A stretch of DNA of 64,000 nt from Amphiura filiformis (lineage: Eukaryota > Echinodermata > Ophiuroidea > Amphilepidida > Amphiuridae). The DNA is taken from the NCBI RefSeq assembly GCF_039555335.1, contig NC_092642.1, positions 9,310,752 to 9,374,751 of the forward strand. The letters are read 5' to 3'. Below, piece by piece: positions 33,601 to 42,070 of the stretch. The notes under the pieces are model-generated. The model was not told the DNA's origin. It saw nothing but the letters and a program-made list of their open reading frames with translations, and did not search any database. Both the position numbers and the translations under genes were made by a program. Within the stretch, counting starts at the first letter, position 1. Every line of letters begins with the position of its first letter.

Positions 33601-35464
33601 TATGTAACGTAAATACCACCATTGCGCCTAAAACGTATCCAGATAATGCAAAATAATTTATTGAAACTGATTAATTTCAGTCAATGTCTCATCATGTGGT
33701 CTTATAGCTTCCATTTGCACTGTACAGGTTAAAATTGATTAAAAAACATGTCTTGTTATATTTTATGTGACACAAATACCACCATTTTGCCTAAATTATA
33801 ACCAGATATAAGCAAAATATACAAACTGATTAATATCAATCAATAGCTCATCACTTGCACTGTCACTATTTTCGTCTAAAATATTCAAAATGGCTTCCAT
33901 TTACACGTGTATTCATTGATAAATGACATGTTTAAACTTCCTATTATATAAATAATTATACCGGTAGCATTGCATTTGTTGAGAGACAAATTGGAGTGAC
34001 TATAACTTCTTAAAAGAAGTTATTCAAAATGGCAGCCATTTCAGGCTTGGGTCCGTCTGTACGATATGATCATGGTATGCACAATAAAAATTATATAAAA
34101 AGAAGAAAAGCTTTATATCTGGATACATTTTAGGCAAAACGGTGGTATTGATCTTTCCCTAGAGAAGTCCTTTTCAGAGGGCTGAGCTTTCGGAACTCTA
34201 GCGCGTGCCATCTTATGAGCAACTAAATAAACATGATGATGCGCCTTATATACCCTAGGGGAACTCAATAGGACATGTCAAAATGACTGACATGAAGTGT
34301 CAACAGGGGGTGTCAAAAAGATTGTCAGGAAGTGTCAACGAGTCAATAACGGAACTTCCTGTGTGGAGAACAACAGAGGTTAATTAACATGGTCAGAGGT
34401 TCTTTTGAATAATCTATTCCATTCAGGAGGAATGTCCACTCCTTTGTCCCTATTGAAATTGTCTGGAGTGGAATGGATATGCCAAGCTTCAATGAACTTC
34501 CTTTCAGACCTCTTGATGTTCATGTCCAAAATCTTGGTATTGTCCCAGTCAATGTCGTGTTGGTTTTGCCACACATGCTCAGCGACTGCTGATTTTTGTG
34601 TGTTGCCGGGAATCAGTGTCTCTTTGGTGTCCACTAGTTCTCTTCTTCGAAGTTCTGCCAGTTTCACCAATGTAAACTTAGTCACAGGATCCACAAGGTA
34701 TAATGATAGATAGCTCCTTGCTGGAGATCCTTGGGAATCAGGTCCTTTGGGTGTATAAGTTGCTGTTCTATAGTATTGGTCGTTTTGAAACAATATGCCT
34801 TCAATCAATAGGCAAAAAGAAAACAAAAATATCTATTTTGGACTTTTATAAAGGGTCCGTGTACACTTTTGGATTCGACCATATCTTCAATATAATAGGT
34901 CAAAATTTTCAATTGATAATGCGGCTTTTTTTTTTATCCCAACTGCATACATTTTAAGTAATATCATTAAATTGTAAAAGTTTTAATATTTTAAAAATTT
35001 AAAAAATATCATATTTTAATAATTTCTCATAAAATGTGTATTATATCGCGAATTTAAAAAAAAAAATCAAAATTATTTGATATCAGAAGGACAATCCTTG
35101 TATTCAGAATGCAATTCGATATGCCGGATGTACTCTCAGTTCCCCAAAAAATACTGTGCAAAAAAGTTAATATCCGATTCCTTAAGATAAATAAATTAAT
35201 CTTCTTAACAATACAAGGCAATAATGTATATGTATTTCCATGGTATATATATATGGCTCTAGTACTTACCGTAGTTTTGATATCCTTTATACTAATTACG
35301 CAACCCATTCCTACCATGATAAACACCAAAAGAAAAGAGATCACTATTCTGTTAGCGAGTTTTAGTTCATCGAGATAGTGCGGAGTAGGTGATGTTTCAC
35401 CGGTGTCATTCATGGTGCTCATATTTATGGTTGTGGCTAATTCGGTTGTCAATAACATCTCCAT
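24273..35464 (-). CDS. SLC10-family sodium/bile-acid-type cotransporter, 4 coding exons
   Basis: Coding exons 35464-35270, 28908-28715, 27036-26832 and 24683-24273 join with matching phases (0, 2, 0) into about 334 residues, close to the ~350 of NTCP and ASBT. The protein belongs to the SLC10 family of sodium-coupled organic-anion transporters of the plasma membrane. Supporting features: first membrane helix at residues ~37-59 (SFLLVFIMVGMGC); GMLIVGCSPGGTVSNLF (residues 103-119, Ser116-Asn117 matching sodium-site residues); TTASTIFAFGMMPL; and the ETGCQN signature (Glu264, Gln268), which in bacterial ASBT structures coordinates sodium. Two N-glycosylation sequons lie at the extracellular N-terminus (Asn14, Asn19). 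The paralogue and the substrate cannot be told. Introns of 6.4, 1.7 and 2.1 kb are packed with repeats. No disabling change was seen. Confidence 0.9.
24743..25398 (-). mobile_element. Second Tc1/mariner-like element with transposase relic and inverted flanks
   Basis: TA plus CAGGGTGCATCAAAAAAAG at 24741 onward looks like a terminal repeat of a different Tc1/mariner-like family. On the minus strand at about 25215-25080 a transposase C-terminus is readable (RSLDITPLDFIL, stop in place of Trp, GYLKAKVFTSPPADLDEL), the stretch that carries the last catalytic Asp in DDE_3 enzymes. This relic is bracketed by inverted repeats of about 120 bp (24888-25012 and 25274-25398), so flanking element sequence is present in both directions. 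It lies in intron 3 of the SLC10 gene. The other terminal repeat was not found. Confidence 0.65.
26518..26600. repeat. Short CAGTGGCGGTGCC repeat end
   Basis: CAGTGGCGGTGCCACG at 26519 resembles CAGTGGCGGCACCAAG at 58107. Such ends are common in non-autonomous DNA transposons of marine invertebrates. Only one end is visible; intron 3 of the SLC10 gene. Confidence 0.35.
26832..27036 (-). CDS. SLC10-like exon 3
   Basis: Acceptor ATTTACAG|CGT at 27037/27036 and donor AAAAG|GTATGA at 26832/26831; 205 bases, phase 2 to 0. The split codon gives Ser, then VVMTTASTIFAFGMMPLNLF, a conserved helix of the family, and a second helix (DIVITLVCTVVPFSFGLLIR). Confidence 0.88.
27095..27245 (+). mobile_element. 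Left-half copy of TTAA MITE family P1
   Basis: About 150 bases match the left arm of the palindrome at 4410-5065 (AAGGGCTTGGATA tip, CAGTATTTTTGTGGGAC, ATTCTGAATACGAGGAAT). The rest of the element is missing. Intron 2 of the SLC10 gene begins right next to it. Confidence 0.65.
27252..27440 (+). mobile_element. Left-half copy of TTAA MITE family P5
   Basis: TTTAAATGGGCATTTCGTGATCC and the following ~170 bases match the left half of the element at 21008-21344, including CAGATTAATTCGTTTAGCAAA. It stops near the position of the central palindrome (ACGTTCTGGTG). It lies within 10 bases of the P1 half copy, in intron 2 just upstream of exon 3 on the minus strand. Confidence 0.68.
27441..28700. other. 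Intron sequence, no feature recognised
   Basis: Intron 2 of the SLC10 gene. No gene, tRNA or long inverted repeat recognised. Short GC-rich patch near 28060-28110 (GCGCCGCTCGGCGCCG). Confidence 0.5.
28715..28908 (-). CDS. SLC10-like exon 2
   Basis: Acceptor TTTATTGCAG|TGT at 28909/28908 and donor AAG|GTAAAC at 28715/28714; 194 bases, phase 0 to 2. Encodes two hydrophobic segments (VGVLIGFISQFLVMPLL and FAIGMLIVGCSPGG) and the family signature GGTVSNLFTYWTNGD. Confidence 0.88.
29085..30280. repeat. Inverted-repeat pair around CGTTTTCGTATTCG motif
   Basis: Left arm 29085-29140 (GGGTCTTTTTATCTTTTCAG then CGTTTTCGTATTCGTTTTCG) matches, in inverted order and in two pieces, 30052-30095 and 30240-30276. 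The two right-hand pieces are separated by about 150 bases not found at the left. This looks like a DNA element of roughly 1 kb whose right end has been disturbed by an insertion. It contains the AAAACGTTTT repeats and a GA-rich stretch. Intron 1 of the SLC10 gene. Confidence 0.5.
29350..29665. repeat. AAAACGTTTT / TTTGCTGGG repeat
   Basis: The phrases ATTAAAACGTTTT, TTTTAAGAA and TTTGTGTTTGCTGGG occur at both ends of this segment in direct or inverted orientation, with many ACATTTT/AAAATGTT words between. Related words appear near 23090-23140. Probably a diverged MITE; no exact ends could be set. Confidence 0.4.
30281..31744. other. Intron sequence, no feature recognised
   Basis: AT-rich part of intron 1 of the SLC10 gene. 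I see no gene, RNA or strong repeat structure in it. Confidence 0.5.
31745..32230. repeat. Three degenerate tandem repeats
   Basis: Three segments beginning near 31745, 31985 and 32129 share the order ATACCGTT-like start, TGTACTTTCA, and TCAATTAAATGGATTGACATTT. The copies are strongly diverged and of unequal length. Intron 1 of the SLC10 gene. Confidence 0.45.
32494..32562 (-). tRNA. tRNA-like sequence (degenerate)
   Basis: Minus strand: A-box-like CAGCTCAGTTGGCTGGGC and B-box-like CAGATTCAAATCCTGG with about the right spacing, but no convincing acceptor or anticodon stem. Probably the head of an old SINE. Confidence 0.4.
32621..32757. repeat. Short palindromic element
   Basis: ATTAGCCTTTTCGAAGTATGG at the left end is inverted at the right end (CCATATCTCGAAAAGGCTAAT), with about 85 bases between. 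Size and structure fit a small MITE. Confidence 0.6.
33183..33208. repeat. AAC/CAA microsatellite
   Basis: About eight copies of a trinucleotide (AAC). Confidence 0.85.
33225..33900 (+). repeat. Minisatellite, ~4 units of 143-183 bp
   Basis: Units start at about 33225, 33399, 33542, 33707 and 33890 with ATGGCTTCCATTTGCACTG (the first unit diverged) and contain ACCACCATTTTGCCTAAAA, TCCAGATATAAGCAAAATA and CAATGTCTCATCACTTG. An inverted partial unit (GGATACATTTTAGGCAAAA) lies at about 34105-34147. Open frames across it are repeat shadows. Intron 1 of the SLC10 gene. Confidence 0.75.
34140..34725 (-). pseudogene. Penelope-like element fragment: GIY-YIG endonuclease domain
   Basis: On the minus strand a GIY-YIG endonuclease of Penelope type is readable: YIGETGRT (about 34675-34650), a frameshift, then KSAVAEHVWQNQHDIDW, SERKFIEAWHIH, NFNRDKGVDIPPEWNRLF, ending with a stop at 34380. 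Penelope-like elements carry this domain behind their RT and use it to cut the target. Only the C-terminus and 3' flank are left; the RT is absent. It inserted in intron 1 of the SLC10 gene. Family identified from motif order; the exact lineage is unknown. Confidence 0.72.
34865..35165 (+). mobile_element. Right-half copy of TTAA MITE family P1
   Basis: Matches the right arm of the palindrome at 4410-5065 (AGGTCAAAATTTTCAATTGA, GTGTATTATATCGCGAAT, GTATTCAGAATGCAATTCG, tip with AAAAAATACTG). It ends about 100 bases from the splice donor of SLC10 exon 1. Confidence 0.68.
35270..35464 (-). CDS. SLC10-like exon 1 (start codon)
   Basis: ATG at 35464, 65 codons, ending in phase 0 at a donor ACG|GTAAGT (35270/35269). 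Encodes the short extracellular N-terminus with two N-x-S/T sites and the first transmembrane segment through VISIKDIKTT. Start chosen as the first Met of the open frame; Met15 is an alternative. Confidence 0.85.
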
Positions 35465-35828
35465 TTCTAAGCTGAGCTATCTTTTCAAGAGTACACGAAG
35501 TGTATAATTCTGTTGTATTACTTCCAAATCGTGTGCAAATCGAAGCGAGTCACTATTATGCAGATTGACGATGCCATCAAAATTCTAGCACGAATGACAT
35601 TCAAACTGACATTGTATGAATTTATAGTTTATTTTATCACAGATCCTGTATATTTGATTTTATTGACATTTACATTTATATGAAATTATAGTCAAACAAC
35701 GGATACAAATAAGTGTAGAAAAACATAGAAAGAACTAGTAACTACTTTTTACCTACATGTAAATAAGGAATGAATACTGTTTGATAGCAAATACACATGC
35801 GTAGAAGAACAAATTATTCACGAATGGT

Positions 35829-35926
35829 ACCGTAAACGTTCGCCTAATGGCGCTTTTGGATTCTTAGAAATGTGAGAGCGCCATCCTAGTAAAATCTCAA
35901 CAGCATTAAGGATACGTGTATGTTAA
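35829..35926 (+). repeat. ACCGTAAACG-headed repeat, plus copy
   Basis: ACCGTAAACGTTCGCCTAAT, then GAGAGCGCCATC and CATTAAGGATACGTGTA. The same sequence in inverted orientation occurs at 41936-41832. After this head the second LINE begins, and a tRNA-like body appears on the far side of that LINE (39978-40058). The LINE therefore probably inserted inside one repeat unit. Confidence 0.62.
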
Positions 35927-36301
35927 ATTGAGCAACCTGGACATAATGATGGTGGCGCTCTGTAGCAGTCACACCCACTCCGTATCGTCTGAAATTTTGT
36001 GCCGGATTTTCACCGTTTTTGCAGTGCTGTTTATCGTGAGTGTGTGTGTTATGAATATTAATTGTGAACTGGTACCTCCGCTGAAGAAAGATTTTCAGAA
36101 CTCTTAAAATATAAAGACTTATTGCTGCATCGAGTGTCACCACCACTGTCGTAAGCTTAACTGTGTGTTGATATAGATTTACTTAAGGTTGACATTTTCT
36201 TGCTGTCTCCGTACCAACACGCACAACCTACGGGTTTTGAGGCGTTTAATGTCAGCCCTGTGCGAATCCATTGTTCAAGCCTACAATATTGAATATTCGC
36301 A

Positions 36302-37882
36302 ATGACACAGCCGTCTTACACACCAGTGCAATATGTATATAACTCTGAAACACTGAAATCAATTGCATCATCAAATAATATGAAACTTTCACCTACTATC
36401 AAACACAAGCTAAATGGACTTGGCATTCTCAAAACTGCATTTAAAAGGGGTAAACGAGCAGGTAGAAAAATCCAACGCCCTATACAAGTTGTGGTTGGAA
36501 ATAGACCATCAGAAGTTTCACCCCGCCCAACACGCCCACCAGCAGTGCTTGCGCAAGTTCCATCAGCATCAAATCTGCCACCCACAAAAACTGAATCAAA
36601 CACAACCAGCTTCCTCCTTCCAGGACTGTTTCTTACAAATGCCCGCTCATTAATGAATAAGTTTGATGAGCTGGAGATTTTGCTCAAACAAACAGATATC
36701 AACCCCATTGATATAGCAGTTGTCACTGAAACTTGGCAACCAGATAGAGTTGACAATGACTTTCTTGCAGTAGATGGTTTCAATCTGTTTACCACGACCA
36801 GAATTTAAAAACGCGGAGGTGGTGTCGCAGTTTACTCCAATGAAAACATGCCAGTGGAGACCTTACCTGACATCAATGTGCCCGACGAATTGGAATGCAT
36901 TTGGCTTCGCGCCCGCCCCCACCGCCTACCACGAGCTGTGTCTGCAATAGTTATCTGTGCTGTCTATATACCACCCGAGTCACCGTACCAAGACTTGCTG
37001 ATTGAACATATTTTGACAACTCTAGATACTCTAAAGTCTCAGCACCCTGAATTGGGTATAGTCATTTTAGGTGATTTTAATAGGCTCAATATTAACCCGC
37101 TGTGCAGAGCCCATTCATTAAAACAAGTTGTTGATAAACCAACACGTAACAACGCTATCTTGGATTTGATCATTACAAACCTTCAGAAGTACTATGGTAC
37201 TCCTATTGTGAGCTCTCCAATCGGTAAAAGTGACCACAACACTGTCTACTGGTCACCAGTAGGGTATAGTAAGAACGGTAAATCTCACAAAAGAACAGTT
37301 AGGCCATTACGTAAACAAAGTGTGCATGAGTTTGGAAGATGGATAACCAAACATTCTTGGACTGAGGTTCTGAACGCGACATCTCCTGCTGATAAAGCAA
37401 ATGCATTTTATGCTACTGTTCAGGAAGCAATTGATCTTCACTTCCCCTCTAAGGTTATCAAACTACATTCTGAGGATAAACCTTGGATCACTCCTGAGAT
37501 TAAGAACCTAATCAGGAAACGTCAGGCAGCTTTTGCAGAGAAGAAAATGTTTCTTTGGCGCTTTCTCCGCAATAAGGTTAGTCGTGCCATTGATCAAGCG
37601 AAGAAATTTTACTACAAAGATCGCATTCAGAACCTCAAGTCAAGTGATCCATCAGGCTGGCATAAGGGAATCCAACTAATAACCAACAAATGCCAGAAAA
37701 GGCCAATTATCTCAGTCCCTGGTGTCCAGCAAAATGATGAAAAAGCAATTGCAAGGGCTATAAATGATAATTTTGCCTCAGTCTCACAAAGTAGACCTCA
37801 ATCAACCCACAGGCGCTGCCTGCCTTCCTACCTGCAAGATTGCCACCTCAGATCCAGGTATGGGATATGTACAATGCTCTGA
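36302..37882 (+). pseudogene. Second LINE: N-terminus and APE endonuclease
   Basis: From the ATG at 36302 a basic region (KRGKRAGRKIQRP) leads into the endonuclease: LFLTNARSLMNKFDEL, VVTETWQ (catalytic Glu), then a TAA at 36806-36808 just before GGGVAVYS. The frame continues with AVYIPPESPYQD, VILGDFNRLN and SPIGKSDHNTV (catalytic Asp and His). It then runs towards the RT until the frame is lost after about 37792; the last ~30 codons to 37882 are out of frame. Confidence 0.85.
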
Positions 37883-39275
37883 AAAAACTGAATGTTAAAA
37901 AAGCAGCAGGACCTGACGGTCTTCCTGGGAGGTTGATTAGAGAGTTTGCCTGTGAGTTTAGCATCCCAGTAACAGATATATTCAACTCATCTTTAAAAGA
38001 TGGAATGGTCCCCCAAGTTTGGAAAGATGCCACAATTGCCCCAATTCCAAAGGAAACCCCTGCTACAATCTCAAAACTAAGGCCAATCTCATTGACTTCC
38101 CTTTTGGCAAAAGTATGTGAGGGGTTTGTTGCAAATTGGGTGCTTGATGATGTTTCTAGTGCAATTGACCGCAACCAATATGGTAGTATCAAAGGGTCGT
38201 CTACTTCTCATTGTCTAATTGAAATTCTTGATGTTTTCTTCAAAGGTACAGACAAAGGAGGAACTGTAGGAACCCTAGTTGTGACGGACTTCTCCAAGGC
38301 ATTTGATTGCATCGACCATACTTTAGCTATCCAGAGACTCTACGAGCTTGGTGTCAGAAGCGAGTTACTGCCGTGGATTATAAACTTCCTCACAGCTCGT
38401 CGTCAACGGGTGCAGTACCACTCTGCCCTGTCAGAATGGGAAACTCTCTCATGTGGTGTCCCACAGGGCACTAAGCTGGGCCCCATCACATTTCTTGGTG
38501 TGATCAACAATGCTTCTGAGGAGTCTCTGACTAAAAGCTTTAAGTATGTCGATGATCTCACCCTTGGAGAGGTTCGTCCTGCTAAACAAGTCAGCCAGAT
38601 TGGACCCGATGTTCAGGACTTGGATGCTTGGGCAAAGACCATCATCTCAAGCTCAATCCGAGTAAGTGCAAGGTGATGCAGGTTTGTTTCATGAGGGAAC
38701 CACCTGTCCCTCCTAGTCTTCACATTGCTGGGATTGAGCTTGAGGTGGTGTCTGAGACTAAGCTCCTGGGACTGACTGTCCAGTCCAATCTTGGCTGGCA
38801 GTCTCAGGTTAACAATATGGTATCAAAAAGCAGTCGAAGGTTGTACATGCTCTCACGTCTCAAACGCTTTGGTGTTCCAACTGGTGACCTAGTCTCTGTT
38901 TATATTGGTTATGTTCGCCCAACATGTGAATATGCAGCCCCTGTCTGGCATGGTAGTATTACCAACGACCAGGCACATCAATTAGAGCGCATCCAAAAGA
39001 GGGCTTGCCGCATTATCCTTGGTGCTAATTACTCATCCTACACAGATTCCCTTGACCAGTTGGAACTCCAAACCTTGAATGATAGAAGACTACATCTCTG
39101 TACACAGTTTGCTCAAAAATGTGTCGAATCTGATAGGTACTCAGTATGGTTTCCACACAATATGAGGACCCACAATATGACCCTTAGACAGTGCAATAAG
39201 TATCAGGTCCCCAGAACCAAAACAAAAAGATATGGGAACAGCTCAATACCCTATCTCACTCATCTACTTAATTAG
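37795..39275 (+). pseudogene. Second LINE: reverse transcriptase
   Basis: RT motifs: KKAAGPDGLPGRLI, KLRPISLTSLLAKVCE, LVVTDFSKAFDCIDH (motif A), CGVPQGTKLGPITFLGVIN (motif B) and KYVDDLTLGE (motif C). Motif C is YVDD where most CR1/L2 elements have FADD or YADD. A frameshift near 38636 separates the palm from the thumb and C-terminus (HHLKLNPSKCKVM, LLGLTVQSNLGW, RIQKRACRIILG). Stop at 39273-39275. Confidence 0.87.
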
Positions 39276-39716
39276 TGCATCTCATTATGTTCATATTCAG
39301 CTGGTGTGTTTTAATGATTTTATGACAGCATTTTTATCTTGATGTATTCAATTTGTTCCTTATAATTTGGCTGGTCCAGTTTAAATATGTGCAATATTTT
39401 GTTATGTTATTTATTAATTACTGCTTTATAAAATTAAATTCTTTTGAGCATCTGTGGTGTGTGGGGGTGTGTGTATATGGAGGGCTGATAGTTTGGGTGT
39501 GGGTGTATGTAAAGTGTGTGTGGAGATATAGAGGTGTGTGAGCTGTATGAGTGTGAGTGTGAGATTTTGCCTCAACAAGTGCAATTAATTTCTTTGAGTA
39601 ATTTTTGGTGTTTTTATGTATATTTTATATGTGTTTTTTATGTCTTTTAATGTAAACAATGCAAATGTAATATTTCATGTAATTTGGCCTACGGGCCACG
39701 AATTTGAAATAAATTT

Positions 39717-39743
39717 AATCTGAATCTGAATCTGAATCTGAAT
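39717..39743 (+). repeat. TGAATC tail of second LINE
   Basis: About four copies of a hexamer (TGAATC) directly after AAATAAATTTAAT, marking the 3' end of the LINE. Confidence 0.8.
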
Positions 39744-39977
39744 GCCTCAGAAAAAAATATCGTGACATGACCCAATACTTTAGGTCACTAGGTTAGTTGC
39801 TAGAGTAGCAAATGTTTTGGGGTTTCTTCAGGTATTCTTTCTCAAAGTGCCATTGGACTTCATTTGTAAATCGATTCATACGTTATACCTAACTCATTTT
39901 GGTAAATCTTTTTATAACATTGTAATTTCTTCATATTTTTTTAATATTCTTCAGTTCAAAATTACACCCTTCTATTG

Positions 39978-40058
39978 TCTGACCCGTTAGCTCAGTCGGT
40001 GGAGGGTGCGCCTTGAATGGTGAATGGTACTTGTTCGAATCTTGATTTCTGCCCCCAC
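39978..40058 (+). tRNA. tRNA-like body of an ACCGTAAA-headed repeat
   Basis: A-box-like GTTAGCTCAGTCGGTGGAGG and B-box-like TTGTTCGAATCTTG. Stems are imperfect and no reliable anticodon can be assigned. Its place downstream of the second LINE fits a repeat unit whose head is at 35829-35926. Confidence 0.45.
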
Positions 40059-40377
40059 TTTTATGTGAAGAAGGGTCAAGAAATGTTTTTGGATTTTGTC
40101 CCCATTTTACGAACGAATATTGTGATTTTTTTTAAATTAAATTTTAATTTTCTTATTTTTTTAGATAAATAGGTACTGCGAACAAACGGCAACAAAAACC
40201 GCTGACAAAATTTGCTCCACCTGCTACCTATCAATGCGTGATATATTCCACTACATTTAATAGTTAAATGACCTTTGAAAAATAGAACGGCCTCAATGTT
40301 TCAAATTGTGTAACTACATTACTTTATTCATTTATGCATTATAAATGATCAGCTATTTTTTCTTTTCTTAAAAGGAT

Positions 40378-40602
40378 CGAACCCAAGTAGATCAGACCAT
40401 TGATCATATAACTATCCGACCACGAAGTAGTTACGTAACTCCGTGATGGTATCGGAACCAAGCACTGTTTGTATGGCGATCATTACGATCACGCTATTTT
40501 GGTATGCCTTTTTGTGTACTGATTGTTTCGATCGTGGTTCATTACTTAAGCGCGTGATCCCGTTGACATAGTAACATTACGTAACTTCGATACCGGGCTT
40601 CG
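40378..40602. repeat. Imperfect palindrome with tRNA-like B box
   Basis: AGTTACGTAACTCCGTGATGG near 40428 is inverted near 40566-40600 (ATTACGTAACTTCGATACCGG). On the minus strand GGGTTCGATCC (40389-40379) is a good B-box match, preceded by a weak tRNA-like fold. Confidence 0.4.
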
Positions 40603-40803
40603 ATACTGAATAATTGTTGAGTGCACATAATATGGAAAGCCATTGGGGTATTGTGTGCCTTCCAAAGCGCCTTATAACATGTTATCATTGTGTTGTGGAA
40701 TCCTAGCCAGTATTCAATGATAGCTTAGAGGCCTTGCGTTTATCGATTGGCTCCAAACAAAGGATTTGAACCGGTTTCTTCCCCGTAATCATGGCGCAGT
40801 GCA

Positions 40804-40880
40804 GTCCATTCAATCAAATGTTGTCATAAACCTATTTGATCGTAGTGCATTTTGTTATGTGTGTGAGACGAACTGTCGCG
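40804..40880 (+). repeat. Inverted repeat arm, left
   Basis: About 77 bp matching the reverse complement of 41434-41512 (CATTCAATCAAATGTTGT, CCTATTTGAT, GTGTGAGACGAACTGTCGCG). The arms could fold a ~710-bp stem-loop. The loop holds C-rich and A/T-rich low-complexity sequence without a gene. Confidence 0.65.
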
Positions 40881-41433
40881 GTAGATGCAATCATGCTTTT
40901 GTTGAATGCATTTGAGTAGTCCGCCATATTTATGGGATGATACGTCATATGCTCACGTTCGTTCACTCATTAAAATTTTATTTATATCATTTGAAGACTG
41001 AGCCTATTATGATACATCCTCCGTGGAACAGTTTCAAACAAATATAGCTAGGGATTATTGGGGCAGAGGTTATCTTTTGAATCCTCTTAGAGGGCTATCA
41101 TTTTTTTCGGAAGGGGTCCCAAATTTACAAAAAGTCTGCGTCAATAAAATTGCGCACCCCCTATTTCGGCAACAAAACTTTTAAGATCCCAAACCCCAAA
41201 ATTGTATTGAAATCAGTCTAAAATCAGAATAAAATAACACACTTTCTGTGGTCATCGTGTGACTCCCTACATTTTGGTCATTAAACATTTTATGACCCCC
41301 TCCTATTATTCTTTCCAAGACTTTATGACCCCCGTATATTTGGGACCCCCCCCCCTTTCGAATAAAATGATATACCTCTTATGACCACTGATGCATAGGC
41401 AAGGACACTCGCGCGAATTGAAAGACTTGTCGC

Positions 41434-41512
41434 ACGCGACAGTTCGTCTCACACATATAACAAATGCCTATACAATCAAATAGGTTCATTACAACATTTG
41501 ATTGAATGGATT
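41434..41512 (-). repeat. Inverted repeat arm, right
   Basis: Partner of 40804-40880, roughly 85% identical by eye. Confidence 0.65.
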
Positions 41513-41647
41513 GAGTTACTCTAAAATGTAACGATAAAAACAATGAATCATGAAAATCAAAGAAAAATGTTAAAGATAAAATCAAGAAAATAGAGAATAA
41601 AATTTCCTCAAATCAGAAAAAATAAACATTGACAGATATCATAATCT

Positions 41648-41936
41648 GTCAGAAATTACTGCATGAGATTCGAACCATCAATATTCTCCACAAGTTCTCT
41701 TTATCCTCGCACTATAGTCTAGTGCTCTGCTCACTGGGCCACAACGTATCAGGTGAATGATTACCGCATTATCATGAACAAGATTGTTCGATCTTGTTCA
41801 TAATTGTATGTGTCGATAGGTTTCACCCTTTAACTACACGTACCCTTAATGATCAGTGATAATAGTCGGCTTTTACAGGGATGGCGCTCTCTCATTTCCA
41901 TGAGCTCCATAGCGCCATTAGGCGAACGTTTACGGT
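41648..41936 (-). repeat. tRNA-bearing SINE-like unit, ACCGTAAACG head, minus strand
   Basis: Minus strand: head TACCGTAAACGTTCGCC at 41937, GAGAGCGCCATCCC, CATTAAGGGTACGTGTAG, then a tRNA-like body at about 41752-41655 with A box GTGGCCCAGTGAGCAGAGCA and a good B box GGTTCGAATCTCA. Head-to-body distance is about 190 bases, the same order as in the units at 16877-17566 and 19801-19563. Inverted partner of the unit whose head is at 35829. Confidence 0.6.
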
Positions 41937-41977
41937 ATATGCCTTTGAAGTGAAAGCTATTACAATATGGACGATAT

Positions 41978-42070
41978 CATATTTCATTTCATTTCATTTC
42001 ATTTCATTTCATTTCATTTCATTTCATTTCATTTCATTTCATTTCATTTCATTTCATTTCATTTCATTTT
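41978..42070 (-). repeat. TGAAA pentamer array (LINE tail)
   Basis: About 18 copies of TTTCA on the plus strand, i.e. TGAAA on the minus strand, directly after GAATAAAAATG on that strand. Open frames of Phe/Ile/Ser/His repeats here are artefacts. Confidence 0.85.

Larger units (their letters stand above)
36302..39743 (+). mobile_element. CR1/L2/Rex-group LINE with YVDD reverse transcriptase, broken
   Basis: One ORF (basic N-terminus, APE endonuclease, RT) with an in-frame stop at 36806-36808 and frameshifts near 37795-37840 and 38636. The 3' UTR is GT-rich (39445-39560), followed by AAATAAA and a tail of TGAATC repeats (39717-39743). The upstream border is probably near 35930-36040. Tail type and motifs put it in the CR1/L2/Rex1 group; the exact clade is not decided. 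Several disabling changes make it non-autonomous. Confidence 0.85.

Noticed and set aside
34380-34826. Treating the whole 148-codon frame as one intact gene
   Set aside because: The first third is out of frame with the GIY-YIG motif; it is a broken Penelope-like fragment.
36316-36795. 159-codon minus-strand open frame
   Set aside because: Shadow of the second LINE's coding strand.
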